Of a stretch of DNA of 64,000 nucleotides, positions 23,490 through 37,300 are shown piece by piece (the stretch's first letter is position 1; every line of letters begins with the position of its first letter). The notes beneath the pieces are model-generated. The model did no database searches. It was given only the letters and a program-made list of their open reading frames with translations, and was not told the origin of the DNA. The DNA comes from Atrichornis clamosus (taxonomy: Eukaryota > Chordata > Aves > Passeriformes > Menuridae): NCBI GenBank assembly GCA_013400975.1, contig WBMZ01012761.1, positions 124,001 through 188,000 of the forward strand, given 5' to 3'. The position numbers and the translations under genes are program-made.

Positions 23490-25170
23490 ATATTTAACAT
23501 ATTTTGCAATTTCAGTTCCCTCTTTAGAGATTTCCATTTTGGTGAAAAGTAATTTGATTATCGTGCACCACCATTTTATTTCTCTTCCTTGTCTAACTTC
23601 ACAATTCCATTTTTGTGAGGGAAAAAAGCACTTCAAGATTCAGTATTTCTGAGACAACACCAGTTTGGAATTCCAATTGGTATAAATTTTTCTGTTTCTT
23701 TTTTGTTTAGATTTTTCTCTGAAGGAAATTTTGGAATGAATGATAAACCAGAAGCTCAAGTTTTTGTTCAGCTCACAGAGGAGTGAGGGAAGTTAGTTTC
23801 ACTTCATGCAGAAGATAATTTAACCAGGATCTGCCACTGAGGAGTTTTTCTGCATCACTGCATACAGGTCTAGTAAATATAAGCAGATGAGGTTTCCTGC
23901 ATTGAAATCAAAGGGAGGAATAGGTGAAAGAATGCACAGCATCAGGATCAGGTAGGAAGTAGATGGTCAACGGCACAGCTAACTAAAGACAGAGGTGTTC
24001 TTGAATATGATCAGAGAGCTACAATGTCTCTCAAATGGCATGGAAAAGCCAAGACTGGCAGTACTGGCTTCATATGCAAGCTAGACTTTCTAAACAAGCT
24101 CCTTTTGTTCACATCCCAAATTCCAGTGTGAATATGGTCCAGTTTTAAGTATTCAAGAAACAAGAAGCTTTGCTAAAGCTTTCGAGGGGCTTATTGCTGT
24201 GAGTCTTCTCCCTGCTGAATGTCTGTTGCTAAGGGGCAAGTTTGCAAGAGGAGATTGACTTCTGCAGTTAGCTTAAAAGCAGAGGTAAAATGTCCCTAAG
24301 GCAAGGTGTTTTAGGAAGAAAGGCATCAACTAATTAAACTTAATTGGGTTAGCCAGTGTAGTCTGATTAGCATAATTAATTTAGGCCTCTGAGTAGGCTT
24401 GAGGGGTGTGTGTTTTTGTGAGGGATCCTTTGAGGGAAGTGTTTGGGACTCTGAAGTGGAAAGAGTAGTTAAATCTCTAGGTCAAGGGAGAGACGCTGTA
24501 GATTAATGGGAAAGACAATGTGCAGAAATGCAGAGGATTTAGCCTACCTAAAGGCTATGTACTCTTCTGAAGCTGGCAATGGTTAAGGGAAAAAATGGAG
24601 GGGTTAGTTAGAAGATTTTAATCCACCTGGAAAGCATGCAGAAGCAGGCTAGCCAGCCTGTTACACTTGTACTTGACAATAATGTGACATAAGTAAAAGT
24701 ATGGTGTCTAGGGAATAGAGGATAGAGAGAGTAGAGACTGTATAGAAAAGTGGTAGAATCCTCTAGATAGGTGAAGTTGAAATGGTTTGTGCTTAACAGG
24801 TTTGGGCTTTTTAGCTACAGCAAAAAGTGAATGAAGTACTGGTTTAAACTATTTTTGAGAGCTCAGTATATTGTATGCTTAGCTCATGAAAAGAATCCTT
24901 AAGAAATAAAAGCCTGCAAACATAAATGATTTTCCTCAAATGACAGAGAAAACCAAAACTTATGATCACTTAATAGCATTTGTGGTTTTACAAAGAAAGT
25001 GGACTTTCAAGTATGTATTATCCTATCTTTGATTGCAGCACTACTTCGGTGGTGTAGATTGAGTAGTTCTTTATCCCTATTAAATTAGGTATTATGACAT
25101 AGTTTCTTTGGGCCTAAAGTGTAATATATCTTAACTTCCTTCACATTTCAAGGCTTAAAAGTTTTCTGAA

Positions 25171-25186
25171 TTTTTTTTTTTTTTTT
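25171..25186 (+). repeat. Poly-T run (16 T)
   Basis: Read on the minus strand it is an A-tail-like run following the 25148-25423 frame. I considered a retrocopy but could not identify a parent gene or a target-site duplication. Confidence 0.9.
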
Positions 25187-28100
25187 GCTATGCATTTCAT
25201 TTTCAACATCATATTGAGCGATGCCGTGGCCAACTGAGCCTTTGTCATCCTCTGTTTTAATCCAATGCATGTCCTGAGTGCCAGGCAGAAAACCTCTTCT
25301 TATTTGGCTGAAAAAATAAGGTACCTCTATTGTTAAACTTACCCTAGAGCTGTAGGTATGAAGCATAGTTGAAAATCCCAGAGGGGAAAAAGATTGTTCT
25401 GCTGAACATTGTACTTTGCCCAAGTACTCCTGTGAGTTCCTTTTATTACTCTCTGATCTACAATTTAAATCACCACAGTTTCAACTCCAAGATAAAAGTA
25501 AAAAATAGGAATTTTACGCTGAAAAACCTTATAGTAACTCTGTATACACATTTGTGACTATAGACTACTCTTAAAAGACAGATCTGAGGATTTTTCATCA
25601 TTTATATGAATGATGACTAATACATAATCAAGGATATTTGGCATGTAATTTTGTGAGTAAGGATTCTCCTGAGACCTTGTGAATTTTGACTGAATATGAT
25701 GAGATGTTGTCTACAATAAGGAAATGTAGTGATGAAGTGATGAAATAGAAATATGTAATTTGTCCAAATAAATTATGCAAATTTAAATGTTTCTTTTTGT
25801 AACTAAAGTTTGAATTGCTATTTAGTTAATTTAGTTCAGATTTTTTTAGCTGATTTTTCATCCATCCTGACAATCAAGCATTCTTCGATGTGAAGTTTTG
25901 TGTCCTAAATAAAGGTTGTTATTTGGAGGTTAGTTTATGATTTGGAGGAAAATCTCAAAATATATGAAAGCAACTATAAATTAAGATGGTTATTTCTAAG
26001 ATGATGTTATCTGATAGCCTTTGGGAAACTTCTTGGTTTCATTCTCACTTGAAATAGTATGAGAACAATTTTACAGTGAGCAATTTTTTTCTAGTGCTAG
26101 CTGGACCTGGATGACAGAAAAAAGCATGAAAATTAGAATCAAAGCAAAGCTGATGTACCAGAACCAAGATAAATAAATAAATACCCAGGTTTTCATTTTC
26201 TAATCTTTAAAAGGTTTATGTTTAGATCAATTCTTGCCCAATTCTGCTTCAGAGCCATTCAGATGAGATTTTACAAAAGGAAGAAAAGAGAAATGTTGCT
26301 AAATTGCTTTGAGAAAGGTTAGCCACTCAGCATGAATAAACTAAGCTTTGCTACACCACAAATATATATGACATGTTGAAAAATGTTTTAATGAAGTAGC
26401 AAAGGTCTGCTAGAGAGTGAGTTAAAAAGAAAAGTATAGCAGTGTAGTACACTTTGAAAAGACAGATGAATTCTTTTCTTCTTTTTTCTTAGAGAAGAAT
26501 TGAAACTATAGTGTTTCATGTCTTTGTTTTAAACTCTGTGGCAACTCTGTATTGTTCAAAAGACATACTCCAAATTTCAGGTTTGGCACCTGCATTATTT
26601 GAGGTATAATTGCATTTACTCTGCACAATTAGAATTTAAATTTGTGTTGCTGGAGCAGGATAGTGTTGTGGTTTTTTTCCTGGGAGGTAGTGTTATGCAG
26701 TCTGTTTTGTGTTCAGAAAATTTGCCATGACAGTGCTTCATAATAGAACCAATTATCAGGAATGCTGTTACACATAGCCTTCCAGACCCCAATTTAAACA
26801 GAAGCGAGTGACAATTCCTTCTGTGAAACAGTCTCCATAAATCAGCCATATGTGAAGACCTACATGCTTATTGAGGATAAAACAAGAAATATGAAAATCT
26901 TTTAAATAATTATGTATTTTTAAGGTGTTCTGATTAACTCTCAAGCTAAAGGGAAACAGCACATATTAATAGAACCTACAAAAACTGCTTTCCATGTATC
27001 TTTAATAGCTATCAGAACACTTTATTCTTTCAGATTTCATTTTTAAGAAGCAGAGATCCCATTTCCAAATGCTTTTAAATAGACGTTGTCTACCTTACAG
27101 CACAATAGGGGACACTGCAACCAATCCTGTTATCTTTGACGTTCTTATCTTTCATGAAATGACATAGCTGAATGTTGATCTTTATTTTTAATGGGAATTC
27201 TTAATTAAAATGCATAAAACTGAATGAAGAGCCACTATTTTTGATACAGAATTAATATATCTTTTTTTTTTCCTGAGGCTTCACTTTGTTAAAATGATCT
27301 GAAAAAAGCCCAGTTCATCCTCAGATCCACTTGGGAACTTTTAGGTGCAGTTCTCAGAACAGCCTATTATTCATGTAGTGTTTACCAAACGCAATGCCCT
27401 TTAGCACTGAACTACCTATCTGTGAACACAAAACCCCAAACACTGGCTTAGATGTCAAATTTAGTTTTACATACATTGATTTTAAGCATTTCTGAGGTAT
27501 ACAGTGATACACTGGAACACAGATACTTCAGACACTTTTTCCTTATGCTTGCTCTTTCATTTTGGATGTGTTTCTTTATGCATGTGATTATGTATGTGGT
27601 TTTATACTATATTATAATTAATTACATGCCACTTGAAGTTTTTTTCAAAGGACAATCTAAGCAATAAGCAGTTAAGAATAGCAAATTTTTTTAGAAAAAC
27701 CCCTAAAAAATAGCAGCAACTTGGGCAACAAAAAGCAAATTCAATAATTTCTGACACTATTTTACTCCATATTATTTCAGAATATACTAAAATTATACTA
27801 AATACAAAATATTTTTATTTGAAGTAGAAGCCTTAATGAATTTTTTGCTGTTTTTCTTTTGCCCTGACAGGTTTGCCTACTTAAAGTAGATGGAAATATA
27901 GTGTTTGAAAATGTAAGAAAGTATCTTGCCTGCAAACTTTCTAAATTTATTTGGTTCAAACTGTAATTAAAATTGCTAGTTTCCTAAAGAGATCATGAAA
28001 TCTTAAATAAACTAGATTTACTAATAGAAATTCCAAAATTCTTCATTTTTCTTTCACTGTTTTATGTATGATCAGCCACAGGTCAGAGTTACATTGAAAG

Positions 28101-31100
28101 TTCTGTTAAAGAATGAGGACATTTCAGTTTTCAGCTCTCTGCTTTTATTTCATGGAATTCATTGAAAAGAATAAGTCTTGGCTTTCTGACTTCCAACCTG
28201 TTTTCATCCAGACATCCACACCCTGCTGTTGCAGCACTGGCAAGTATCACTCAGGATCACTCAATGCTCACCTTAACTCAAAGTTCACGATCATGCAAAC
28301 ACACTTGTAAGGTTATCATGCAATATATTACACAGCATAGGAGTTATGAGATCAGCTGTGGTAAAATGTGTGAAAAGTAAGGAAAACAAACTGTTTTAAC
28401 ACTGTATTTTTCAGTGTTATGAGGCAGTTTTGCAGCAAAGAACTTCATTCTGCTTGTGAATTCCCTTTTTTCATTTAGCCAGTAAATGAACTGAGATTAT
28501 CAGACTGGATCTTGGTCAACAAACCCAACAAATTCTTTGGTTTCTGGGAAGAAAAATAACTTTATAAATTTCATTTTGGGCCTACCTTAAAGGCAGGGGG
28601 AAAAGAGAAGATAATGAAAGTTAAAATAGTTTTTGATCTAATCTTTTGTTTACTTAAAATATTTCTCTCATTTTAAAAAAAAATTAGTATATGAGGTATT
28701 TGGAAATAAAGCACCATGAAAAATGAGACTTTTCTCTTCTTCTCTGTTTGATTGGCTTTCAGTTCTTTTGCTCTTTGTAAGAGAATAATTGACCAAAATA
28801 TGTGTATATTGGTTCTTTAAATCTACCTTTTGTATATGTGGTGATGGGTGTGGTAAGTTCACTCCAAATGTTTGCTGCAGATATTATGATGGTAGAAGCA
28901 GAGTGCATTTGTTTCCTTGGCACTGGTAAATTAAAGCTTTATTTTTATGCGTTTTAAATCTGAAATGTGTAATAAATATTGACTAGGTCTAGCTTTCCAA
29001 AACATTAAGCATTGTAGTTGTTCAAAGCAGAAAAACATGTCAGAAAACTGTGCTGCATGCTGCCTCTGGGAGTGTGTTGGTGTTCCATTTATAAGTCTCA
29101 GTTTGTGCAAATCTATAGTTTTCCATCTATACAAAACCAGTAATTTCACTTCTTTTTTCTGTTCTACTTGAAAGAAGGGATTGCTACTGTCTAGCACTGG
29201 TACAGTGAAAAAATGTCTCAATATTTTAAAATAACATTTGCAAACCTATAGAAGGGATGGCTTGGGATATAATTATCAGATCTAACCTCAACACTTCTGG
29301 AAGTGTATTGCTGATTCAATTGATTCTTTTTCTGAAGTAGACAGTTCTATTTCCAATAAGATCACTCTCTTTGTGGTTTTGTATTGTTGTTCTGAGAAAT
29401 ATTGAGAATGAAGACATTGCCCTCCATGTCCATTTCCTTCTTGACGAGAGAACAAAAAAGAGAGAAGGAATAAAATTTGCAAGATATTTCAGTTTTCTAG
29501 AAACATATTTTCTTTTCCATGTACTTAGGCAACGTGCTGCTGTGTGCAGTCTTCCCACTTAACTTTTACTCTGTTTTACCTTGAATGTGCTTTCATTTTA
29601 GAAATGTCATAGGTACATAATAATTTTTAAAATATTTTAAAATATTTTGATGGTAAAGTGCTCATACAACAAAGGAGTGGTCTGAAGCTCATTAAGATGA
29701 AAAGGAAACTTTCCATAATCTATTTGAGCTTCTAGTTGGATCCTGATTATTTACTTTTTTCTACTTTAAAGAACAATTCTCAATTCAGAAACTATTCTGG
29801 AGATAATAAAATAATAACTAAAAATATTTGATGTGTTTCAGAGTCTGGAAAGCTAGAGGTATGAGTTCCGCCCTTGAAATCATCACAGGTTCAAATGGAT
29901 AGTGCCAGGCTTTCTTACTGTCTGTTAACTAAATAAATAAAAAATATGTTTTGCTTTCTTGCCAACCCCTCATGACAATGACCATATCATTCTCCCTCCC
30001 CATACATCTGACCTTTTAGCATTTATTACTTTAAATTAATCCTACTGAGAAACCAAGCATTGCATTTGAAATTAGAAAGCCATTAGAACATCATTTTATA
30101 ATATCACAGTTTAGGAACAGGCAAAGCATTGAGTATTTGTCAGGATTCTTCAAAGACTCTAATTGAGCAGAAGCTGATATGGTGATCTTTCTCTGGAAAG
30201 AACATGCTTTTCTTCTCTTCCCACTCATGGTTCACTCAGGTCACAAGAGGCATGTTGTGTGCTGAATTCCTTCAATGCCTTGCCTTAGTGAGAGAATTTC
30301 TTTTCACAGGAACTGCTGGGCTTTTTCCAGCTGTGTTACTAGTTCTCTTATCCATATCTGCTTCTGACACCTTTGTTGTCCTGCTTGGTCTCTGAATGGC
30401 CCCTTGACTGCCCTTCATTTTTATTACTATTTGAACCATTGTTTCTCTTTTTATGCCGTCAAAATTCTATGCTAGGGACAAAATCTGTGCTCAGTGTGGC
30501 AGAAAGCCATTGCCCTCACTGGCCTGAAGCGTGACAGATAACACCTAGGTATTTCACTTGTTAGCTGTTAAACCAGGGTCAAAAAGGAGTAGACAAAGGC
30601 AGCTTAGCTGGGTACTGAAAGGATATTTGGACGAAATGGCTTCTGTGCTTGCCCTGCTCTTAAGGTTCCATGTGCCACCACTCTGGCCACCATCGAACTT
30701 GCTCACTGGGTCAGATAGCCCTTGGTAACCACCACTAAGCCATTTCTGTGTGACATGAACTACCTCTAAACTTTATCTTGAAACAGGACCAGTGAATTTT
30801 ACAAAAATGAGGGAGGTATCTAACATGAAACAACATTCTCATAGTACTATCAGAATTTTTTTAGTGGTGATTTCAGATTTCTGTGGAGAAATTTCCTGCT
30901 TTCTCTCACCCTGTTGCTGGCACTTCTCCAAAGTGTTTGGTTAGAGGTTATGGCTGCACTCAGTGCCTAACAGAATGAAATACTCCTTTTGAGGGTGTTT
31001 CTCATGTCCTCCCTTCATCATTTTGTATTGTATGCTCTTCTTTTGATCAAGGGTACTTAAAACTGGCAAGTAGTTTTCCTGCAGGTTTGCAGGATTATAT

Positions 31101-33057
31101 TCTGGTATATTATTTTCATTTCTCAACCCTAATTAAAATTTTACGCCATCTGTATCTGAAGGTAATCACATAGAAATCATATGCATTTATAAGAGAATGC
31201 AAACTGTTGATTAAACCTTTCTATTATATTTTTATTTGCTTTTTTTGTTGTTAGGCAAATGGGTATTGTATACAGGGATGCTTTCATTTGAAACTCTTTT
31301 TGTCTGGTGAGTGAAAGAAGCATCTAGTATCTTGAAAACTCAGCTTTCTTTCCCCACAGTTTTTCTGCCTATGCAACAAAAGCAAATCCTGTAGCTGATG
31401 GGTCATTGTGCTGAGGGGACCATGACAACTTCTTTTGTATTAGCACGAACACCTCTGATCAAATCAAAACACCTGGAGTTATTAGACTTGTTTGAGCAGC
31501 CCTGCATTGCATTTCCAGGGGAGTTTTCTTCAAAAACTCGTAAAAATAGAAATTCATAAGAGAAAGAACATTACACTAGTGATGCTGAACTGCAAGGAAT
31601 CGCTTGGCCAGCAGTCCAAACATTGGAATGGGTATTTTTACAATACCTTATATGAAACTCATCAATTTACATTGAGTGTGGCTCCAAAACTGCAACTACA
31701 GCAAAGACAAGAAAGTCAACACATTACGGTAATGCATTTCAGAACTCACTGTCAGCTTCTCAGCTAGACTGCAAACCCTGTTGTATGCTTTGCCCATTTG
31801 GAGATATTGGCTCTACTTAATAATTATATTTGAAGGGAAATTTGAGAATAAATCTCTAAAAGCTGTTTAGCTACAGGTATGATTTTTTTCATGTGCAAGC
31901 AAGTGTACTCTATTTCAAACTCTTTAGCAAATTACGGTCCTTAATGTAACATCCTTCCTAGAAGCAGACTGTGGGATGTGGAATAATTCAGAGTGCTAAA
32001 TACCTAAACGCAAATGGTTTCTTAGAATATTATAGAGAAATATGTGTTGTCTTATACTACTGCAAAGGCATAATTATTAGTGCTGAGTTTGTAGATGTAT
32101 GTCTCTTCAAACATAGGCAGCCCTCTAATTTTAACCCTTCAAAAACATATCAGAAAGAATATAGTTTTATTATTTGTGTTATAATGTCACCTATTCTTTG
32201 ATCTAAAGACCAAACAAAAATAATAAAAAGAGCAGCCAATGCGTTCAGAAGAATAATATTTTCTACACATAGGATTTCTGAGACCAATAACAACATATTT
32301 GCCAGTGTTAGGGTCCAAAATTGATGGTTAAAATTTGTGAAAAAAGGACCAAAAAGAAATTCAAGAATACTTTAAACTTCTGGAAATTACAAAGTTATAA
32401 ACTCAATAGATTAACTTTCAAACAGGGTGACCAACCTGAAAATGCTGTGTAAATAACTGTATGAAGAGATTTCTGATGGTAGCAGTATGGTAAACATAGG
32501 TCAAAACTCTGACATTTTTTTAAGAACAAGACCTGACAATATTGTAGGTGATTCCCTCTGAGTTGAGTGATCTACTACAGGAAATGTGGAACCCAAGAAG
32601 GACTTGTAACCAAACTGTGTACACAGTGGGGTTTGAAGGTACGAACCCTTACCAAGATAAAGACACACAGAGCTCATTTAGATACTGGAATCATCTATTG
32701 TGCTTTAAATGTATTCCATTAACTTGGTAAGTCAGGAACCAATTGAGAAATCATCTTTTAGATAGAAGGTTAGACTTCAAATCAAGAGATATCTTTTCAT
32801 TTCATGGAACCACTCTCTAGTGGCTTTAGGTAAATGCAGTTTTGTATTTTTGTTTTCTGTGTGTTAAATGGAAGCAGTAAATTACTTCCTGAACTGCAAA
32901 GTTGTTGAGAAGTTTCAAGATACATAGTTCTGGATTGGAGAAAAACCCCTGAATGAATAGACATGTATTTAGAAAGGAAATGAGAAGAGATATGACCTGA
33001 TTGCAGAAAAAAAGAAAAGAAGTGCAGAGTAATTAATGTTTTTATGCAGGTAACATT

Positions 33058-33073
33058 AAAAAAAAAAAAAAAC
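33058..33073 (+). repeat. Poly-A run (16 A)
   Basis: Uninterrupted A tract with no identified element attached. Confidence 0.95.
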
Positions 33074-34341
33074 AAACTTGCCCCTGAAATACTTGTAGTG
33101 TGTGTCTTTCAGGAAATGCTGGATGCCTTAAAAAATATCTGTGTGTATTTAAATTAGGGGGAAAAAAAGGGGAAAACATTCACTTTCAGACTAAGAAGGA
33201 TTTACATTTTCTGTTTTAGATCAATATAGCTCCTAAACCTAAATGGAAACATGATAGGAATCAGAGTGGAAAACTAGTATTGCACCATGTTGATACACGT
33301 TTATGCACATGTATGCTACCATGTGAAGTTTCTTGAGAAACAAATTTCCCTATTCATAATACCTTCTTTCTGTTAGTTTTTCTGTCCTTTCTTTTATCAC
33401 CAGAAGAGACAGCCAAATGAAATTAGTACTTATCAAGAGAGTGTAGTGAATGGTTTATACATGAACATCTCATGAGCAGTAAGAAACTGGACTCAATCTT
33501 ACAGTTTTCTATGTACCTTTTGTGAGCTTCTGAGTATTTCTAATTTCTATAGAAGTTGAAGGGAATAGAGCATGTTGTCGACATGGGCTGATTGAGGTGC
33601 AGATTTGTAAGACATTTAAGGAACAAGCAGCTCATGCTGTAAAGTTCTTAAGTGTTATAATGAAGACAGATGTTTAAAAGCATTGATTAATGAGAAACTA
33701 ATAATTGCTCTAAGGAAAAACATGAAATATTTAATACCATCAAGGGCTGAGCACGGCTCATCATCAATGTATTTAGTGTAAACAAAACAATCAAATTTTA
33801 GAAGTAAATGAAAGCATTCTCTCAGGCAAAGCTGTAAAAGTAACTGAATAAATACATCATGAGAAGTAGACGATTGATTTTTAAAATCATATTTTGTAAC
33901 ATTTCAGGCCCATATTCCCTTAGAAGAATAATAAATATTCCTGTAAGATACTACAACATTGCAGTTAAAAAATATGTCATCTTTTACCTTTTGATTTTAT
34001 TCCACAAAGAGCTTCATAAAAATATAGGAAGAGAAATCACTGAAATGCTTTTCTTTAAATAATTCTGATATTTCCTAGAACTTCGATAGAAAAAAATACT
34101 TTAAGTTGGAAATTCAGACAGTTAAAGGTGTGCTTTTGTTCTGTACACTTACAAAAAATAGATTTTTGCTGTGTAAAATTCCAGAATTCCAGAATTCCAC
34201 TTAAATGTGGAAATATCAAAGTTCATTTTTAGAAAACATTAAAATATTTCTTTTTGTGAAAATAAAAGATAAATTGCAAAGCCATTTTTTTCTGGTCTTG
34301 AACAAAGCTTTGCTATAATTCCTTATTTAGGCTTTCCATGT

Positions 34342-34363
34342 TTTTGTTTGTTTGTTTGTTTTG
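34342..34363. repeat. (TTTG)n microsatellite
   Basis: About five TTTG units. Confidence 0.9.
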
Positions 34364-37300
34364 AGATGAGTTTAGTAAAGCATAGAACCAGGTGTTCCAC
34401 TTCAATTTAAATGCAAAAAGATCAAACTTCTGCTTTTATGGCAAAACTTTTGCTTGTCTTGGACATTCTACAAATACAGGGTGAAACCATATCAATGAAA
34501 TCTACTGAAAAATACATATTTATGTACATGGTTTTTCAGCCTCTATCAAGAAACTGGAGAAGATACATTACAGGTTTCCAGGTCATGGACATGTTTAATC
34601 AGCAAATCCTCAACTTTGTTTCAGAAGTGGTATGTGTGGGTTTATAAAATGTACACAAATATAAAATATAAACATTAAGCATAAAAGTACTACAACATTA
34701 CAAATACATTGCCAAATCCCATGGACAATTTAAGTCTGATATTGAACATGATTAATGATCATGAAGATTTTAAAAGGAAAATGATCATGGGGACATTTAT
34801 TAGAAAATTGACTAAAAGAGAACTTTGTCAATCTCGAGATGGTATTTGTAAGTAAATGCACACATCAGCATTCTGCAAATGCTGAGAAGAGGAGAAATAA
34901 AAATAAATCAAAATTATCTTCACTCTGAGTGAAAAGTAGCAACCAGATTGTGAGCTAATGCTAGAGACCTATATGAAAAGGCTTAAATGTTCTGAATTTA
35001 TCTCCAGCTATCATAAATTAGACTATGCCAGAGCTGTACCGAGAGAGAGAGAAACGTTTTCTACACCCTGCCTTTCATTCTGAAGATTCTGCAATCTAAC
35101 TGAGTACCAGATAAGGAATGTAAGTATATTAAACCTGAATGCTCAGTCCTCAGGTTGTGCTCAGTTTTTTTTTTAATATCTGAATTATAAATAGGGTGAT
35201 TTGCTGTCATTGATGGAAGAAATGTGTAATAAGGTGTTGAAGCCAGTAAGAAGAAGTTTGCATGAGCAGCAGGAGAAAAGCTGCTGAGATGACAAGTAGC
35301 TGTTCATACACATTTGGATTTGGCACAGTCAGTTCTATTTTGCCCACTGCTATATGGTATTAAAACAAGAAGCCGTAGAAGAGAGTGTTGGGCATAAATT
35401 CAAACAAACTGACATATCTGTATTATCCATATTGTGTGATAAGGAGTGGAAAAAGAAGATATGGCAATAAATCACCTCTGAGTCATAACAAAATGTATAA
35501 TATAAGGTGTGCAGGAACTAAAAATAGTCTACACTGACAGCAGAATATGCCACAGTGCATGAAAAGAACAAGTGTAGACTCTGTCTTGTGAATAAAAACT
35601 AATCATATGGAGAGAAAATAAAAGAAATAAGATCTATAACTAATTGCAACGTGAGGAATGATCTTTCTACTTTAGTTATCTGAATACACAGGAATGCGTA
35701 ACTGCCTATTGACAGGTGTGGAGCAGTATATTTCTTGTGGTGCTTTAGTTCATCAGAGAGGCTCTTTGACTACTTGATCTATACATGTTTTTCTGCATCT
35801 CTTGATCATCCTGTATTAGCCATAAAGGGATTTTGCATGAATTTAGAAGACATAAGAATTCCCAGGCTGTAATGAATGTTATTGGACAAAACAGATGGCC
35901 CAGTAAGGGGCCTGTGTCATAAGATCCTCCTAAAGAGATTATTATTGCAGAGTTTTAAAGCTATACTAACATTTTCATTAAATTTGTGAATTTTCTAACA
36001 AATTGCAATTAAAACAATTGCGTAGCAGTATCTCTTTAAACTTTTGAAAGTTTCCAAGAGGTGTAAACACAGCTCCATAGGAAACAAAAACTTTTTCATC
36101 ATAGTATTTGAAATAGGTAGGAACGCTTTCTGGGCAATGTGTAAAAATAATAATGTTCCTTCTTCTTGGCTGACAAGTAGTTGACTGAAGATGAACTTAT
36201 TACCCTTGTGTGTATGGATGCTATAGAAATGAATACTAACTCATTCCTACTACACTATTTTTTTCCCTTTTATAAAAAATTCTGTTTAAAACACTAGAGA
36301 GAAAAATTTTGAGAACTGGAGTTTGTCAAACAAGCCTGGTATTCAAGACCAGCCTGTCTTGTGAAAAATGTTGCGTAGGTCATGATGGTTAGGAACTGAC
36401 TTCTTATCCCAAACTCATACACAGCACGCCTGCTAACATGCAAAATTCATCCACATTTGATGTATTTGAACTAAAATCAGTAGCAACATTTTTGTGCAGA
36501 CTGTTGCTCATTGTGGCCATGCAATTTAACTTTGCTGTGGTAGGGAACAGAAGAAAAAACACTCACACCTTGAGTCATGATCTCAGCTGGAAAGCAGGCA
36601 CCAACAGTTGTGGAAATACTGCGAGATGTCTCCCTTGTCAGAGCAATGGCTGACTGAGAGAAAGCTTCTTGACTTTATGTCAGTGCAATATTAAAGCCTA
36701 ACTTTCCAGCTGTTTGCTCTGAATAGAGTTGTGGAGAGCTTTATCTAAGCAGACTTCCTTGCTTAGCTTTTAAATTGTCCCTTTCTGTAATGAAGATGCC
36801 TGAAAGTGTTTTCTTCCAGCAAAAGCTATGAAAGGGCTAAATGAAACTATTCATCTTTACAGTAGAATGAAGCAGTGAAGAAGTAACTCTCCAGTTTAGT
36901 ACCAGTCTCAGCTTGAAGGTGCTGACCAACACCTGAAAAGAGTGTGGCAACAACCTAAGCTTTTCAGGAGAGTTGGATACCTGTTTGCATGACCTCCTTA
37001 ACTGCTTCACCCCAGTGAAAACCATTTTAATCTAATGCTTTTATGGGACATCTTGTTGGTTTGGATTGTCAGAAAGGCAAAGTGGGAAATCAGACCATGA
37101 GAGAAATAATTAATTATAAACTTAACCTCATGGTGCAATTACACAAATAGTCATTTAATTTGCTGGGGTTTTCTGTAATCCAGAATGGGTTCAGGCCAGA
37201 AAGAATTACTTTACTTTTTTTATTGAAAGGACATTCAGGCAAAAGTAAAAATTGAATTTTTAATAGTTGCTTTAATTCATTTCAACAGAAATGTTCAACA

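Noticed and set aside
25148..25423. Minus-strand frame followed by an A16 tail, suggesting a processed retrocopy
   Set aside because: The A-run sits inside the frame, no polyadenylation signal or target-site duplication is clear, and the peptide matches nothing I know.
29860..29905. B-box-like GGTTCAAAT suggesting a tRNA-derived SINE or tRNA gene
   Set aside because: No A box, no cloverleaf and no A-rich tail could be found around it.
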